The notes: generated by a model not told the origin, from the letters alone. 64,000 nucleotides of DNA from Alistipes sp. (GCA_017474235.1 JAFVIB010000004.1:62001-126000); one strand, 5' to 3'. Positions 24,257-32,846 are shown, counted from the stretch's first letter. Numbers and translations: made by a program.

Positions 24257-25339
24257 CTATCTGCGACTCTGACCGCCACCGTGTGTGCCTCCTGAGGAGA
24301 TTCCACCTCTTGAGTAGCCACCTGAGTAACTACCAACGCTTGAGGAGCCACGGTAGCTATTGTCATTTCGCTGATTGTAAGAGCTGTTGTTGCGTGTCGT
24401 TGTTCCGTTTCTATACTGTGAGCCGGAGCGGTTTGATGAGCCGCGATACTCGCCACTGCCCGTAACCGTACCACTTGTGCCGCGGTAGTTGTTTCTGCCA
24501 CTGCTTATGCCCTGCTGTGGGGTGTTCGGATTGTACCCCGAGAGGTAAGACGGTCTGCTGCCCGGGCGTGAGTTGCCATAGCTCGGACGATGAGCTATTG
24601 ATGGGCGATGAGGCTTGTGACCACCGCCATAGTGTGGCGGATAGTAGTGATGGTGGTGATGTGGCGGTATAAATCCCGGATGATATGGGTAGCCACCCCA
24701 ACCAAAGCCCCAATACCAGAATGGGTCATAGCCAAAGCTCCAATTCCAATCATACCACGACATACGAGGGTAGCCATACCACCAAGAGTATGAAGGTCTT
24801 GTCCAACCGTAGTACCAGCTGTATGTAGGGATAACTACAGATGCACCCCAACTGCCAAACATAGATGTAATATACTTAGGCTCTACCCACACCTGATCAC
24901 CGGAGACCATAATGTTGTAAAATGCAGGGTCGTATGCCGTTGCATATTGGTAAGCATCGGTATAGCGATATGTGTAGTAGCTCGACGGCATCTTGTATGA
25001 TGGAGATGCAAAGCCGTACAATCTGCGAGCGTATGCACTCTGATAGTCATCTGCAAGTACAGCATCATACGGATTTGTTGTCGCCGTAGATGCGAGAGAC
25101 TGTACACCCAACAGCTCCTTCTCGGCTGCTAATGCCTTTGCCTCGGCAAGCTTAGCCTCCCAAGCTGCCTGACGCGCCTCTGCCTCTGCGCGTGCAGCCT
25201 CGGCAGCCGCCTTTTGACGAGTTGCAATCTCTGTACGATTGTGCGATGTATATAAATCATCTCCAATAGTTGCCGACTGGAAAGCGGCGCAACCGCTCAA
25301 TAGAGCCGACATACTGATAATAATCAAAAACCTTTTCAT
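24257..25339 (-). CDS. Low-complexity Trp/Tyr/His- and Gly/Ser-rich lipoprotein
   Basis: A 360-residue lipoprotein (ALLSGCA lipobox, cysteine near residue 17) with three unusual zones. Residues about 40-80 are an Ala/Glu/Lys-rich coiled-coil-like helix. Residues about 115-235 are dense in Trp, Tyr, Pro and His, including WYDWNW, FWYWGFGWGG and a run of five His. Residues about 240-360 are Gly/Ser/Arg/Asn/Tyr-rich and probably disordered. I know no function. Similar Bacteroidales proteins carry only descriptive names. It is upstream of, and probably co-transcribed with, the FadL-like barrel, so a surface role is likely. Confidence 0.8.
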   Translation of the reverse strand: MKRFLIIISMSALLSGCAAFQSATIGDDLYTSHNRTEIATRQKAAAEAARAEAEARQAAWEAKLAEAKALAAEKELLGVQSLASTATTNPYDAVLADDYQSAYARRLYGFASPSYKMPSSYYTYRYTDAYQYATAYDPAFYNIMVSGDQVWVEPKYITSMFGSWGASVVIPTYSWYYGWTRPSYSWWYGYPRMSWYDWNWSFGYDPFWYWGFGWGGYPYHPGFIPPHHHHHYYPPHYGGGHKPHRPSIAHRPSYGNSRPGSRPSYLSGYNPNTPQQGISSGRNNYRGTSGTVTGSGEYRGSSNRSGSQYRNGTTTRNNSSYNQRNDNSYRGSSSVGSYSGGYSRGGISSGGTHGGGQSRR

Positions 25340-25396
25340 AATCCCAACTTTTTTAGTTTAACGAATAAATAACTAAAAATCGTGCCTATTCTGATG

Positions 25397-25404
25397 CAAA
25401 TATA
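25397..25404 (-). promoter_or_regulatory. -7 element for the lipoprotein/FadL pair
   Basis: TATATTTG on the minus strand, 58 nt before the start codon. No convincing -33 element was found. Confidence 0.4.
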
Positions 25405-25510
25405 ATAAATAACTACTATTTCCCTATAATAAATCGGGTTATATGCCCTAAATAGGGGGTGAAGTGAATTTTTTTAGGGGTGAATTTACACAACTTTAGC
25501 AAATAGTTTA

Positions 25511-25518
25511 TACATTTG
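25511..25518 (+). promoter_or_regulatory. -7 element of tRNA-Ser
   Basis: TACATTTG ends 10 nt before the first base of the tRNA. Confidence 0.6.
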
Positions 25519-25528
25519 CAGTCGCTTT

Positions 25529-25615
25529 GGAGAGGTGCCGGAGTGGTCGATCGGGCCGCACTCGAAATGCGGTGAACGGGCAACTGTTCCGAGGGTTCGA
25601 ATCCCTCCCTCTCCG
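25529..25615 (+). tRNA. tRNA-Ser, anticodon CGA
   Basis: An 87-nt class II tRNA. Acceptor GGAGAGG (25529-25535) pairs with CCTCTCC (25608-25614), with discriminator G. The anticodon stem CCGCA/TGCGG encloses the loop CTCGAAA, giving anticodon CGA, which reads UCG serine codons. A long variable arm follows (AACGGGCAACTGTT), as serine tRNAs require, and then the T arm GAGGG-TTCGAAT-CCCTC. The CCA end is not encoded. A terminator starts 19 nt downstream. Confidence 0.95.
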
Positions 25616-25633
25616 CAAACGGAACGAAGCAAG

Positions 25634-25663
25634 AAGATGTCGAAAGACATCTTTTTGTTTTTT
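25634..25663 (+). terminator. Terminator of tRNA-Ser
   Basis: AAGATGTC-GAAA-GACATCTT (25634-25653), an 8-bp stem with a GNRA-type loop, then a T-rich run. Confidence 0.85.
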
Positions 25664-25713
25664 ATACCCTTCGACGCAAACTTGTTTGAGGTCGAAGGGT
25701 ATAAAAAACAAAA
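25653..25713. repeat. 61-bp near-palindrome at the head of the repeat array
   Basis: The 23 bases 25653-25675 are the exact reverse complement of 25691-25713. The 15-nt loop itself contains CAAAC-TT-GTTTG. The right arm is the start of the first tandem repeat unit, so the left arm is an inverted partial copy of the repeat. Confidence 0.85.
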
Positions 25714-26104
25714 GTAGCTACTTCAGTAGCTTCTTGCGAGTGCAGTTTGCAAGCGCCCCCGCGGCGAGCGGTAGGGAAAGGCGTACACGGAGCAGACCTT
25801 TGGTCTGCGCAGTAGCCAATCCCTTGTTTGAGGTCGAAGGTATAAAAAACAAAAGTAGCTACTTCAGTAGCTACTTGCGAGTGCAGTTTGCAAGCGCCCC
25901 CGCGGCGAGCGGTAGGGAAAGGCGTACACGGAGCAGACCTTTGGTCTGCGCAGTAGCCAATCCCTTGTTTGAGGTCGAAGGTATAAAAAACAAAAGTAGC
26001 TACTTTAGTAGCTACTTGCGAGTGCAGTTTGCAAGCGCCCCCGCGGCGAGCGGTAGGGAAAGGCGTACACGGAGCAGACCTTTGGTCTGCACAGTAGCCA
26101 ATCC
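25682..26104 (+). repeat. Three-copy 141-bp tandem repeat behind tRNA-Ser
   Basis: Three almost identical units lie head to tail at 25682-25823 (142 bp), 25824-25964 (141 bp) and 25965-26104 (140 bp). They differ by a single extra G and a few substitutions. Each unit is GC-rich in the middle and holds several small hairpins: GTAGCTAC-TTCA-GTAGCTAC, CTTGC/GCAAG and GCAGACC-TTT-GGTCTGC. Because the period is 47 codons, an open frame runs through the array, but it starts inside the tRNA and is not believed to be a gene. There are no unique spacers, so this is not CRISPR. It may be a dispersed genomic repeat, a processed RNA or a replication-slippage array. Confidence 0.92.
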
Positions 26105-26134
26105 CGTTGGGTTTTGTGCATAAAATTGAGCAAG

Positions 26135-26167
26135 TTTGCTCTTTTTGTCAAAATATGGTTATCTTTG
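26135..26167 (+). promoter_or_regulatory. Promoter of the GH123-like gene
   Basis: TTTG at 26135-26138, 21 nt, TATCTTTG at 26160-26167, directly after the tandem repeat. Confidence 0.6.
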
Positions 26168-26190
26168 TGTAAACAACAAACCTTAAAACG

Positions 26191-27972
26191 ATGAAAAAGA
26201 GTTTCCTTCCACTTTTGCTATTTGTAACAGCCACATTTGCAGGCTGTTCTGACACTCAGACTACCACATTTACAGAGGCAGCAGACCCTACACCACTCAC
26301 TGCTCAGCAGGCGGCTGCGTGGGGCGAGGTTGATAGCCGTCTGAATGTACAATGGGGTAGTGCAGACCTTGTATATTCTCGCAGCACTGTTCCGCAGCCA
26401 CTCTTTGAGAGTTCTTTGGTAAGGGGATGGCAGGGAGAGAAGGTGTCGGCACAGCTTCTGATTTGGACTGCGGCAGGGCTGAGCGATGTAGAGTGCAAAA
26501 TCTCGGATTTTAAGGGGCAGGATATAACTCTGCCGTCATCTATTGCTCAGGCTCGATTTGTAAGATATACGATTGGTGACAAGAGGGATAAATCGTGTCT
26601 GTGTGGTCGTACAAATGGTCATCAGCCGATTCTTCAGGCAGATATGCTCGACAATATAACATCTATCAATATTGATAAGAACACCACTCGTCCCGTGTGG
26701 ATTACTGTCGATATTCCACAGGATGCTCCTGCGGGTCTGTATAGGGCAAAGGTTAAGGTTTCGCACGGTGGTTTAGGCTCGGTAACTCTTCCGTTGGAGG
26801 TTGAGGTTATTGGTCAGCAGCTTGCTGAGCCTGCACAGTGGAGCTATCATCTTGACTTGTGGCAGCATCCGTCGGCTGTTGCGCGTGTTGAGGGTGTTGA
26901 GATGTGGAGTGATGCACATTTTGAGGCTATGCGTCCGGTGATGACGATGTTGGCAGATGCCGGTCAGAAGGTTATTACAGCAACACTGAACCGTGACCCG
27001 TGGCGTTATCAATGTTTTGACGACTACGAGCCGATGATATATTGGACTCGATATGATAACGATGTTTGGGAGTACGACTACACAAGGTTTGACAAGTGGG
27101 TGGAGTTTATGATGTCGTTGGGTATAGATAAGCAGATTAACTGCTACTCGATGCTTCCGTGGGGCGATTGTATCCTTGACTATCACGATAAGCGTACCGA
27201 TAAGAGTGAGCGAAATCGTACTGTAAGTGCCGTTCCGGGCTCTGCGGAGTTTGAGAAGATGTGGGCTCCGTTCCTTGTCGATTTTGCGGAGCATCTTCGT
27301 CAGAAGGGCTGGTTGCATATAACCAATATGGCTATTGACGAGCGCGCACCGGAGGATATGGACGAGGCTGCACGACTGATTAAAAAGTATGCACCTGAGC
27401 TGGGCTTTGCCATTGCAGATAACCACAATTCGTATAAGCGATATACCAATATGCGTGATGTCTGCGTGGGTCAGAAGCAGGGGGCAATGACGGCAGAGGA
27501 GATTGCTATGCGTCGTGCAAATGGGGATGTTTCGACCTACTATGTGTGTTGCAGCACGCTCTTCCCTAATGTCTTTACAAACTCACAACCATTTGAGGCA
27601 GAGCTGCTTGGCGTATATGCTGTTGCGTATGACTACGACGGAATGTTGCGTTGGGCATATAACTCTTGGAACGCCAATCCTGTGTATGATTCGCGATTCC
27701 GCTATTGGGCTTCGGGAGATACATTTATAGTCTATCCCGGCGCGCGTTCATCTGTCCGCTTTGAGCGACTTATTGACGGAATAGAGCTTTCGGAGAAGGT
27801 GCGCACTCTGCGTGCGAAGTATCCACAGAGCAAAGAGGCTCTGCAACCGCTTGAGGAGCAGCTTGCATTGCTTAAAACTCTCGATATCAATAACCCTGAC
27901 TACGATTGGGTGTCGTATCTTGCAGAGTTAAACAACAGACTTAATGATGTATCTGCAAAATTGGCAGAATAG
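26191..27972 (+). CDS. GH123-like (DUF4091) glycoside hydrolase, lipoprotein
   Basis: A putative exo-acting glycosidase of 593 residues with a lipoprotein signal (ATFAGCS). An N-terminal beta-sandwich (about 30-215) ends in DAPAGLYRAKVKV and PLEVEVIGQ. The following barrel starts with the family phrase WSYHLDLWQHP. The adjacent Asp383-Glu384 pair in NMAIDERAPEDM fits the substrate-assisted Asp-Glu of GH123 N-acetylgalactosaminidases. The end, LRWAYNSWNANPVYDSRF with GDTFIVYPG, is typical of DUF4091/GH123-like proteins. The substrate is probably an N-acetylhexosamine glycan. Its stop codon touches the left 27-bp direct repeat of the island. Confidence 0.82.
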   Translation: MKKSFLPLLLFVTATFAGCSDTQTTTFTEAADPTPLTAQQAAAWGEVDSRLNVQWGSADLVYSRSTVPQPLFESSLVRGWQGEKVSAQLLIWTAAGLSDVECKISDFKGQDITLPSSIAQARFVRYTIGDKRDKSCLCGRTNGHQPILQADMLDNITSINIDKNTTRPVWITVDIPQDAPAGLYRAKVKVSHGGLGSVTLPLEVEVIGQQLAEPAQWSYHLDLWQHPSAVARVEGVEMWSDAHFEAMRPVMTMLADAGQKVITATLNRDPWRYQCFDDYEPMIYWTRYDNDVWEYDYTRFDKWVEFMMSLGIDKQINCYSMLPWGDCILDYHDKRTDKSERNRTVSAVPGSAEFEKMWAPFLVDFAEHLRQKGWLHITNMAIDERAPEDMDEAARLIKKYAPELGFAIADNHNSYKRYTNMRDVCVGQKQGAMTAEEIAMRRANGDVSTYYVCCSTLFPNVFTNSQPFEAELLGVYAVAYDYDGMLRWAYNSWNANPVYDSRFRYWASGDTFIVYPGARSSVRFERLIDGIELSEKVRTLRAKYPQSKEALQPLEEQLALLKTLDINNPDYDWVSYLAELNNRLNDVSAKLAE

Positions 27973-27998
27973 TTATCTGTAAATCAGGTAGTTACGAA
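27972..27998. repeat. Left 27-bp direct repeat of the R-M island (attL-like)
   Basis: Identical over 27 bp to 33036-33062. It begins at the last base of the GH123-like stop codon. Read on the minus strand it still encodes the last nine codons (Ile/Val-RNYLIYR-stop) of the membrane-protein gene that ends at 33037, so it is a displaced copy of that gene's 3' end. Confidence 0.85.
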
Positions 27999-28242
27999 TA
28001 TATACCCATTTCTATGTCATAAGCCATATGGACAATAGAGCAAACTAAATTTTATGATAACCAACTCAGATTAGCAACATGGATTCAATATTATAATGAA
28101 GTGTATTAATCCATGTAATACAAGGTAAACTTTCTAATTACTGATAATCAGGGGTGAGATATGTAAATTTTCACAAGAAATTCAAATAAAAACAAGGCAA
28201 TCTCTAATTAATTTATTAATTTTGCAATCAAATAGGGGCATT
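27999..28242. other. AT-rich left flank of the island
   Basis: About 240 nt with no believable ORF. It is much richer in A and T than the surrounding genes. A TAATTTTG -7 element lies at 28217-28224, 18 nt before the R-M start codon. Confidence 0.5.
28217..28224 (+). promoter_or_regulatory. -7 element of the R-M gene
   Basis: TAATTTTG matches TAnnTTTG. No TTTG at the right distance upstream. Confidence 0.4.
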
Positions 28243-31200
28243 ATGGATATTAAGAAACATATTACGGCTTTGGGATTTGTTCCAAAAAACGGAACGAATG
28301 GCATTTATCATAAAATATATGTTGATTATGCCATAGAGATTGACTTTGAAACACAGAGCATTAACTACGGTAGTGCCATTACTGCCGAAAGCAAGACTAC
28401 ACAGAATTTTTCACAACCCGAAAATTTTGTGGTGCTTGAGTGTGTTGATAGACTTCTTACCAAGGGATATAAGCCTCAAAACATAGTTCTTGAAAAGACT
28501 TGGCCATCTGGGCATGGCACATCAGGGCGATTGGATATTTGTGTTAATCGCGAAGATGGAACACCATATATGCTTATCGAATGCAAGACACTTGGCAAGG
28601 AGTACAATAAGGAGTTGGCGCGAATCCGTAAGGATGGTGGTCAGCTATTCACATATTTCCAATTATCTGGCAGCAAGGCTGATGTGCTAATGTTGTACGC
28701 ATCAGAATTGAAAGGCAATAAGTTTGTATATGTAAATGAGATTATCAAGATTGAAGATGATTATCGCAATGGTGATGTTAAGGACATTTATGAGAAATGG
28801 AATAAGCTCACCAAAGATAACGGCATCTTTGATTCTTGGGTGCAACCATATAATTTCCAAAGCAAGGCGTTAACAAAGGAACAGTTAAAGGAAATTAAAG
28901 CAGAAGATTCAAGCTTTATCTTCAACCGTTTCCTTGAAATACTGCGTCATAATGTAGTATCAGATAAGGGCAATGCTTTCAATAAGATATTTACACTCTT
29001 CTTGTGCAAGGTATATGATGAAACAACTACGGGTGAGGGTGAAGAATTAAAGTTTCAGTGGCTTGAAGGGCGAGACAATCATATAGATTTCCAACTTCGC
29101 TTAACAGACCTTTATAGCAAAGGTATGAAGAAGTTCTTAGATAGAACTGTTAGCGACTTTAATGACGATGATTTTAACAAGCGGTGTGCAAGTCTTACAG
29201 CAGAAACAAAAGAGTTTCTGCGCAAGGAGGTAAACAAACTCCGTCTTGAAAAGAATAACGAGTTTGCGATTAAGGAAGTATACGATAGTGCCTCTTTTGA
29301 AGAGAATGCGAAAGTAGTAAAAGAGGTTGTAGAGTTAATTCAGGGATATAGAATCCGATACAACAAAAGACAACAGTATCTGTCAGACTTCTTTGAATTG
29401 TTACTTACTACTGGTCTTAAACAAGAGGCTGGACAGTATTTCACACCTGTACCTATCGCACAATTTATCATAAAGAGTCTTCCTTTGGATTCTATTATGG
29501 CTGAGAAACTCTCTCGTAAGGATGGAGAGATTCTGCCATATATGATTGACTACGCAGCTGGTAGCGGACACTTTATCACAGAGTTTATGCACGAAATTCA
29601 GGACATCATAAACGATTGTGATACTTCTAAGTATATTGAGGAGACGAGAAAGCACCTTATCAATTGGCAGAATTGCCATTTTGATTGGGCTACAGATTAT
29701 GTGTATGGTATTGAAAAGGATTATCGACTTGTAAAAGTTGGTAAGGTAGGTTGCTATTTGCACGGTGACGGTTTGGCTAATGTTATCCTCAGTGATGGAC
29801 TTGCTAATTTTTGCAATAACAAAGAATACAAGGGTAAACTACACAAGCAGACTAATGATGGTCAAAAGGACAATCAGCAGTTCGACATTGTATTGAGTAA
29901 TCCTCCATATTCTGTTTCATCATTCCGTCAGACAACTCGTGACTACTATACAGAACAAGATTTTGAATTGTATAACTCTTTGACAGATAATAGCTCAGAA
30001 ATAGAGTGTCTGTTTATTGAGCGTACAAAGCAGTTGCTTAAAGATGGAGGTATTGCAGGCGTTATTCTTCCAAGTTCAATATTGAGTAATTCGGGCATCT
30101 ATACAAAAGCTCGTGAGATTATATTGCAATACTTTGATATTGTAGCAATAGCAGAGTTGGGGAGCAATACTTTTATGGCTACCAACACAAATACTGTTGT
30201 TCTATTCCTCCGCCGTAGAGATAATTATTTTGCAGCCAACACAAAGAATGCTGTTGATATATTCTTCCGCACATTGAATGATGTAACTATTAATGGCATA
30301 GAAACTCCTGCCTCAAAATATGTAGCTCATGTTTGGGTGGGTCTTGATTATGCAGACTATGTTACATTGCTACAGAAATCGCCCAATGACAAGGTTAAGG
30401 CACACGAAATATATGCAGAGTATAAAAAGAAAATCTCTGCAAAGAGTGACGCCAAGTTATATGAGGCTATCTTAAATATAGAGGCTGAAAAGCTTTTATA
30501 CTTTATTTTGGCATATCCTCAAAAGGTTGTTGTCGTCAAGAGTGGAGAAAAAGATATTGAGAAGCGTTTCTTGGGTTATGAGTTCTCTAACCGCCGAGGG
30601 AATGAGGGTATTCACGCTATACAAAAAGGCAAGAACATTGATGAGTGTACCAAACTCTTTGATGTTAATGGATATGACAATCCAAAGAAAGCCAGTACTT
30701 ATGTGTATAGGGCTTTCAAGGGTGATTACACCTTGCCAATAGCAGAGGAGATGCAATCTCATATCAGTCGTATACCATTGATTGATATGCTTAATTTCAA
30801 GAGAGATTCTTTTGAAAAGAATTTGTCTTTGGTGGCAAAAAAAAAAGTAGAGATCAATACTAAATGGGATAAACATAGACTTGCTTCATTTTGTCAGACA
30901 AATCCGGGGAAAGACCAATTATCATCATTAGATGATTCTTATACGGTTTCATTTATTGAAATGTCATCAGTTTCCAATGAGGGATATATAACGTATAAGG
31001 AAGATAAGACTCTTAAACAACTCAAAAAGGGTAGCTACACTTTATTTCAAGATGAAGATATAATAATAGCCAAAATTACGCCTTGTATGGAAAATGGGAA
31101 GTGCGCATTGGCTAGAAATCTAACTAACGGTTTGGCAATGGGTAGTTCTGAATTTCATGTGCTCAGAACTAATAATGATGTCGTTATTAATGACTACCTA

Positions 31201-31983
31201 TTTCATTTGTTAAATCGACAGGTTGTCAGAGATTTTGCGGAGCAAAATATGACAGGTACAAGCGGTCATAGAAGAGTTCCTATAAAATGGTATGAAGATT
31301 TGGATATTCCCGTACCTCCTATTGATATCCAGAAACAGATTGTAGAGGAAATTGGCAAGGTTGAGAAGTCAGTTTCTGATTCTATGTTGCGGATTGATAA
31401 GTGTGAAAGTGATATAGAGAGTTTGCTATCATCATTAAATTTTGCAGATAGTACGCTAAATGCTATTGCTCCATTTTCAACTAAATCTATTAAGTATAGC
31501 GACATAGAGTCTGAAACATATATTACAACTGATAATATGCTTCAGAACAAGTTGGGTGTGCTTCCATTTGAGGGAGTTGCAAATATATCATCTATCACGG
31601 AATATAAGCCAGAGGATATATTAATATCAAATATTCGTCCGTATCTTAAGAAGATTTGGTTTGCGGATAAAGATGGTGGGTGCTCGAAAGATGTTCTCGT
31701 GCTTAGGTCTGCCGATGCGAATAAATATCTTCCTAAGTATATCTTCTATATGCTTCGTAGAGATGCCTTCTTTGACTATGTGATGGAAGGTAAAAAGGGT
31801 ATTAAGATGCCACGAGGCAACAAGGAGGATATAATGAAGTACAAAATCCCAATGCCTAACATTGATGAACAAAAACGCATCGTAGCCCAGATAGAAGCAT
31901 TAGAATTAGAGATTACCAAAGCTCGCACTTTGATAGAAAGTGCAGCAAGTGAGAAACAAACAATACTTGATAAATATTTGTAA
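28243..31983 (+). CDS. Single-chain restriction-modification-specificity enzyme (AloI/type IIB-like)
   Basis: One 1246-residue polypeptide that should both methylate adenine and cut DNA at a bipartite site. Residues 1-190 form a PD-(D/E)XK nuclease of the HsdR-N type: Asp98 in GRLDI and Glu113-Cys-Lys115 in IECKT. Residues about 220-750 are an HsdM-like N6-adenine methylase: SAM motif DYAAGSGHF (436-444) and catalytic NPPY (553-556). Residues about 869-1246 contain two HsdS-like target-recognition domains, each with a helical spacer (IDIQKQIVEEIGK; NIDEQKRIVAQIEALE). This order matches AloI/CjeI-type single-chain enzymes. ATG 28243 lies after the -7 element. An A10 tract at 30837-30846 marks the M/S junction. 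GAA-rich codon use differs from the neighbours, suggesting transfer. Confidence 0.88.
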   Translation: MDIKKHITALGFVPKNGTNGIYHKIYVDYAIEIDFETQSINYGSAITAESKTTQNFSQPENFVVLECVDRLLTKGYKPQNIVLEKTWPSGHGTSGRLDICVNREDGTPYMLIECKTLGKEYNKELARIRKDGGQLFTYFQLSGSKADVLMLYASELKGNKFVYVNEIIKIEDDYRNGDVKDIYEKWNKLTKDNGIFDSWVQPYNFQSKALTKEQLKEIKAEDSSFIFNRFLEILRHNVVSDKGNAFNKIFTLFLCKVYDETTTGEGEELKFQWLEGRDNHIDFQLRLTDLYSKGMKKFLDRTVSDFNDDDFNKRCASLTAETKEFLRKEVNKLRLEKNNEFAIKEVYDSASFEENAKVVKEVVELIQGYRIRYNKRQQYLSDFFELLLTTGLKQEAGQYFTPVPIAQFIIKSLPLDSIMAEKLSRKDGEILPYMIDYAAGSGHFITEFMHEIQDIINDCDTSKYIEETRKHLINWQNCHFDWATDYVYGIEKDYRLVKVGKVGCYLHGDGLANVILSDGLANFCNNKEYKGKLHKQTNDGQKDNQQFDIVLSNPPYSVSSFRQTTRDYYTEQDFELYNSLTDNSSEIECLFIERTKQLLKDGGIAGVILPSSILSNSGIYTKAREIILQYFDIVAIAELGSNTFMATNTNTVVLFLRRRDNYFAANTKNAVDIFFRTLNDVTINGIETPASKYVAHVWVGLDYADYVTLLQKSPNDKVKAHEIYAEYKKKISAKSDAKLYEAILNIEAEKLLYFILAYPQKVVVVKSGEKDIEKRFLGYEFSNRRGNEGIHAIQKGKNIDECTKLFDVNGYDNPKKASTYVYRAFKGDYTLPIAEEMQSHISRIPLIDMLNFKRDSFEKNLSLVAKKKVEINTKWDKHRLASFCQTNPGKDQLSSLDDSYTVSFIEMSSVSNEGYITYKEDKTLKQLKKGSYTLFQDEDIIIAKITPCMENGKCALARNLTNGLAMGSSEFHVLRTNNDVVINDYLFHLLNRQVVRDFAEQNMTGTSGHRRVPIKWYEDLDIPVPPIDIQKQIVEEIGKVEKSVSDSMLRIDKCESDIESLLSSLNFADSTLNAIAPFSTKSIKYSDIESETYITTDNMLQNKLGVLPFEGVANISSITEYKPEDILISNIRPYLKKIWFADKDGGCSKDVLVLRSADANKYLPKYIFYMLRRDAFFDYVMEGKKGIKMPRGNKEDIMKYKIPMPNIDEQKRIVAQIEALELEITKARTLIESAASEKQTILDKYL
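30837..30846 (+). repeat. A10 homopolymer inside the R-M gene
   Basis: Ten A cover the last base of Ala865 and Lys866-868, right between methylase and specificity parts. Loss of one A gives an immediate TAG; gain of one gives TAA six codons later. Confidence 0.95.
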
Positions 31984-31985
31984 TT

Positions 31986-32846
31986 ATGGAAACAGCTGGT
32001 GCTATACAGGAAACATATAATATTTGGAGTTGGTTGTTGCCACTTATAAGTGGAGCTATAGGTGCTTTAATCGGTACTTATGGCGGTTCTTATTTCTTAC
32101 ACTGGAAACAGGAGAAGAAAATTAAGAATGTGCGTTCAATGGCTGTTAAAGCGTTAGATATTTTCAAAGAATATGCTCAGCAAAAGAAGAATTATACTGA
32201 TTCTGCTAATGAATTTAACAGAAAGCTGAATGTCTCAGAAAAAAGAGCCATTGTTGTAGCATTGCACAAACTTGGAATTCCATTTGAAGCTCCAACCAGA
32301 GATACTTTTGATATTAAAAACATAAGATTAAAGGATATTGCTATAGATAAGGATGAAATTGTCGCAATGATTGTTCAAGTTGATAAAGGTAATTGCGATA
32401 CACTCTTCTTTACTGATATTGAATCGTATTTCACTACAAATCTTAGACTTAATGCAGTTAGAAATGTAGGTAAGAAATATGTGGAGGAAGTCCATGCAAA
32501 GAGTTGGGTTGAGAAAGAAAAACCAAATACGATTGTGAATCCAGTAGATTGGTATAAACAGTTTACTCCGGGAGAGCTTCAATCGATATTAGTGTTGAGA
32601 ACACAATTAGCGAACACGGAATATTTTTCTCAAAACGGACGAGCTGATTCGAATAAAATAAAGGATCTAATTAGAGAAATTGAAATTGGATTGTGGGATA
32701 ATTATCTATTCTATGATTATGAGTCTTTCACAAATATTCAAGCACAGCATAATTTAGCGAATGTTGTGCAAAATATGATAATGATGAATCAGCAGCAAGC
32801 TAATACTAATAATGCGAAATCTGCTGAAGATACTAAAGAAGAATAG
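31986..32846 (+). CDS. Membrane-anchored protein of unknown function linked to the R-M gene
   Basis: A 286-residue protein starting 2 nt after the R-M stop codon, hence co-transcribed. A hydrophobic, glycine-rich helix (about 14-37: LLPLISGAIGALIGTYGG) anchors it. A basic stretch (HWKQEKKIKNVRS) then suggests that the rest faces the cytoplasm. The cytosolic part is helical and charged (residues 45-250) and ends in a Gln/Asn-rich low-complexity tail. I see no nuclease, ATPase or toxin motif and recognise no family. It shares the AT-rich composition of the R-M gene and lies within the same direct repeats. A role as a second defence component or membrane tether is inference. Confidence 0.78.
   Translation: METAGAIQETYNIWSWLLPLISGAIGALIGTYGGSYFLHWKQEKKIKNVRSMAVKALDIFKEYAQQKKNYTDSANEFNRKLNVSEKRAIVVALHKLGIPFEAPTRDTFDIKNIRLKDIAIDKDEIVAMIVQVDKGNCDTLFFTDIESYFTTNLRLNAVRNVGKKYVEEVHAKSWVEKEKPNTIVNPVDWYKQFTPGELQSILVLRTQLANTEYFSQNGRADSNKIKDLIREIEIGLWDNYLFYDYESFTNIQAQHNLANVVQNMIMMNQQQANTNNAKSAEDTKEE

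Noticed and set aside
25529..25615. tRNA-Ser as an integration site
   Set aside because: The tRNA 3' end is not duplicated downstream and no integrase is nearby.
25682..26104. Possible CRISPR array
   Set aside because: The repeats are 141 bp, adjacent and without unique spacers, and there are no cas genes.
25527..26123. Long open frame (198 codons) through the tRNA and the tandem repeats
   Set aside because: It starts inside tRNA-Ser, crosses the tRNA terminator and stays open only because the repeat period (141 bp) is a multiple of three.
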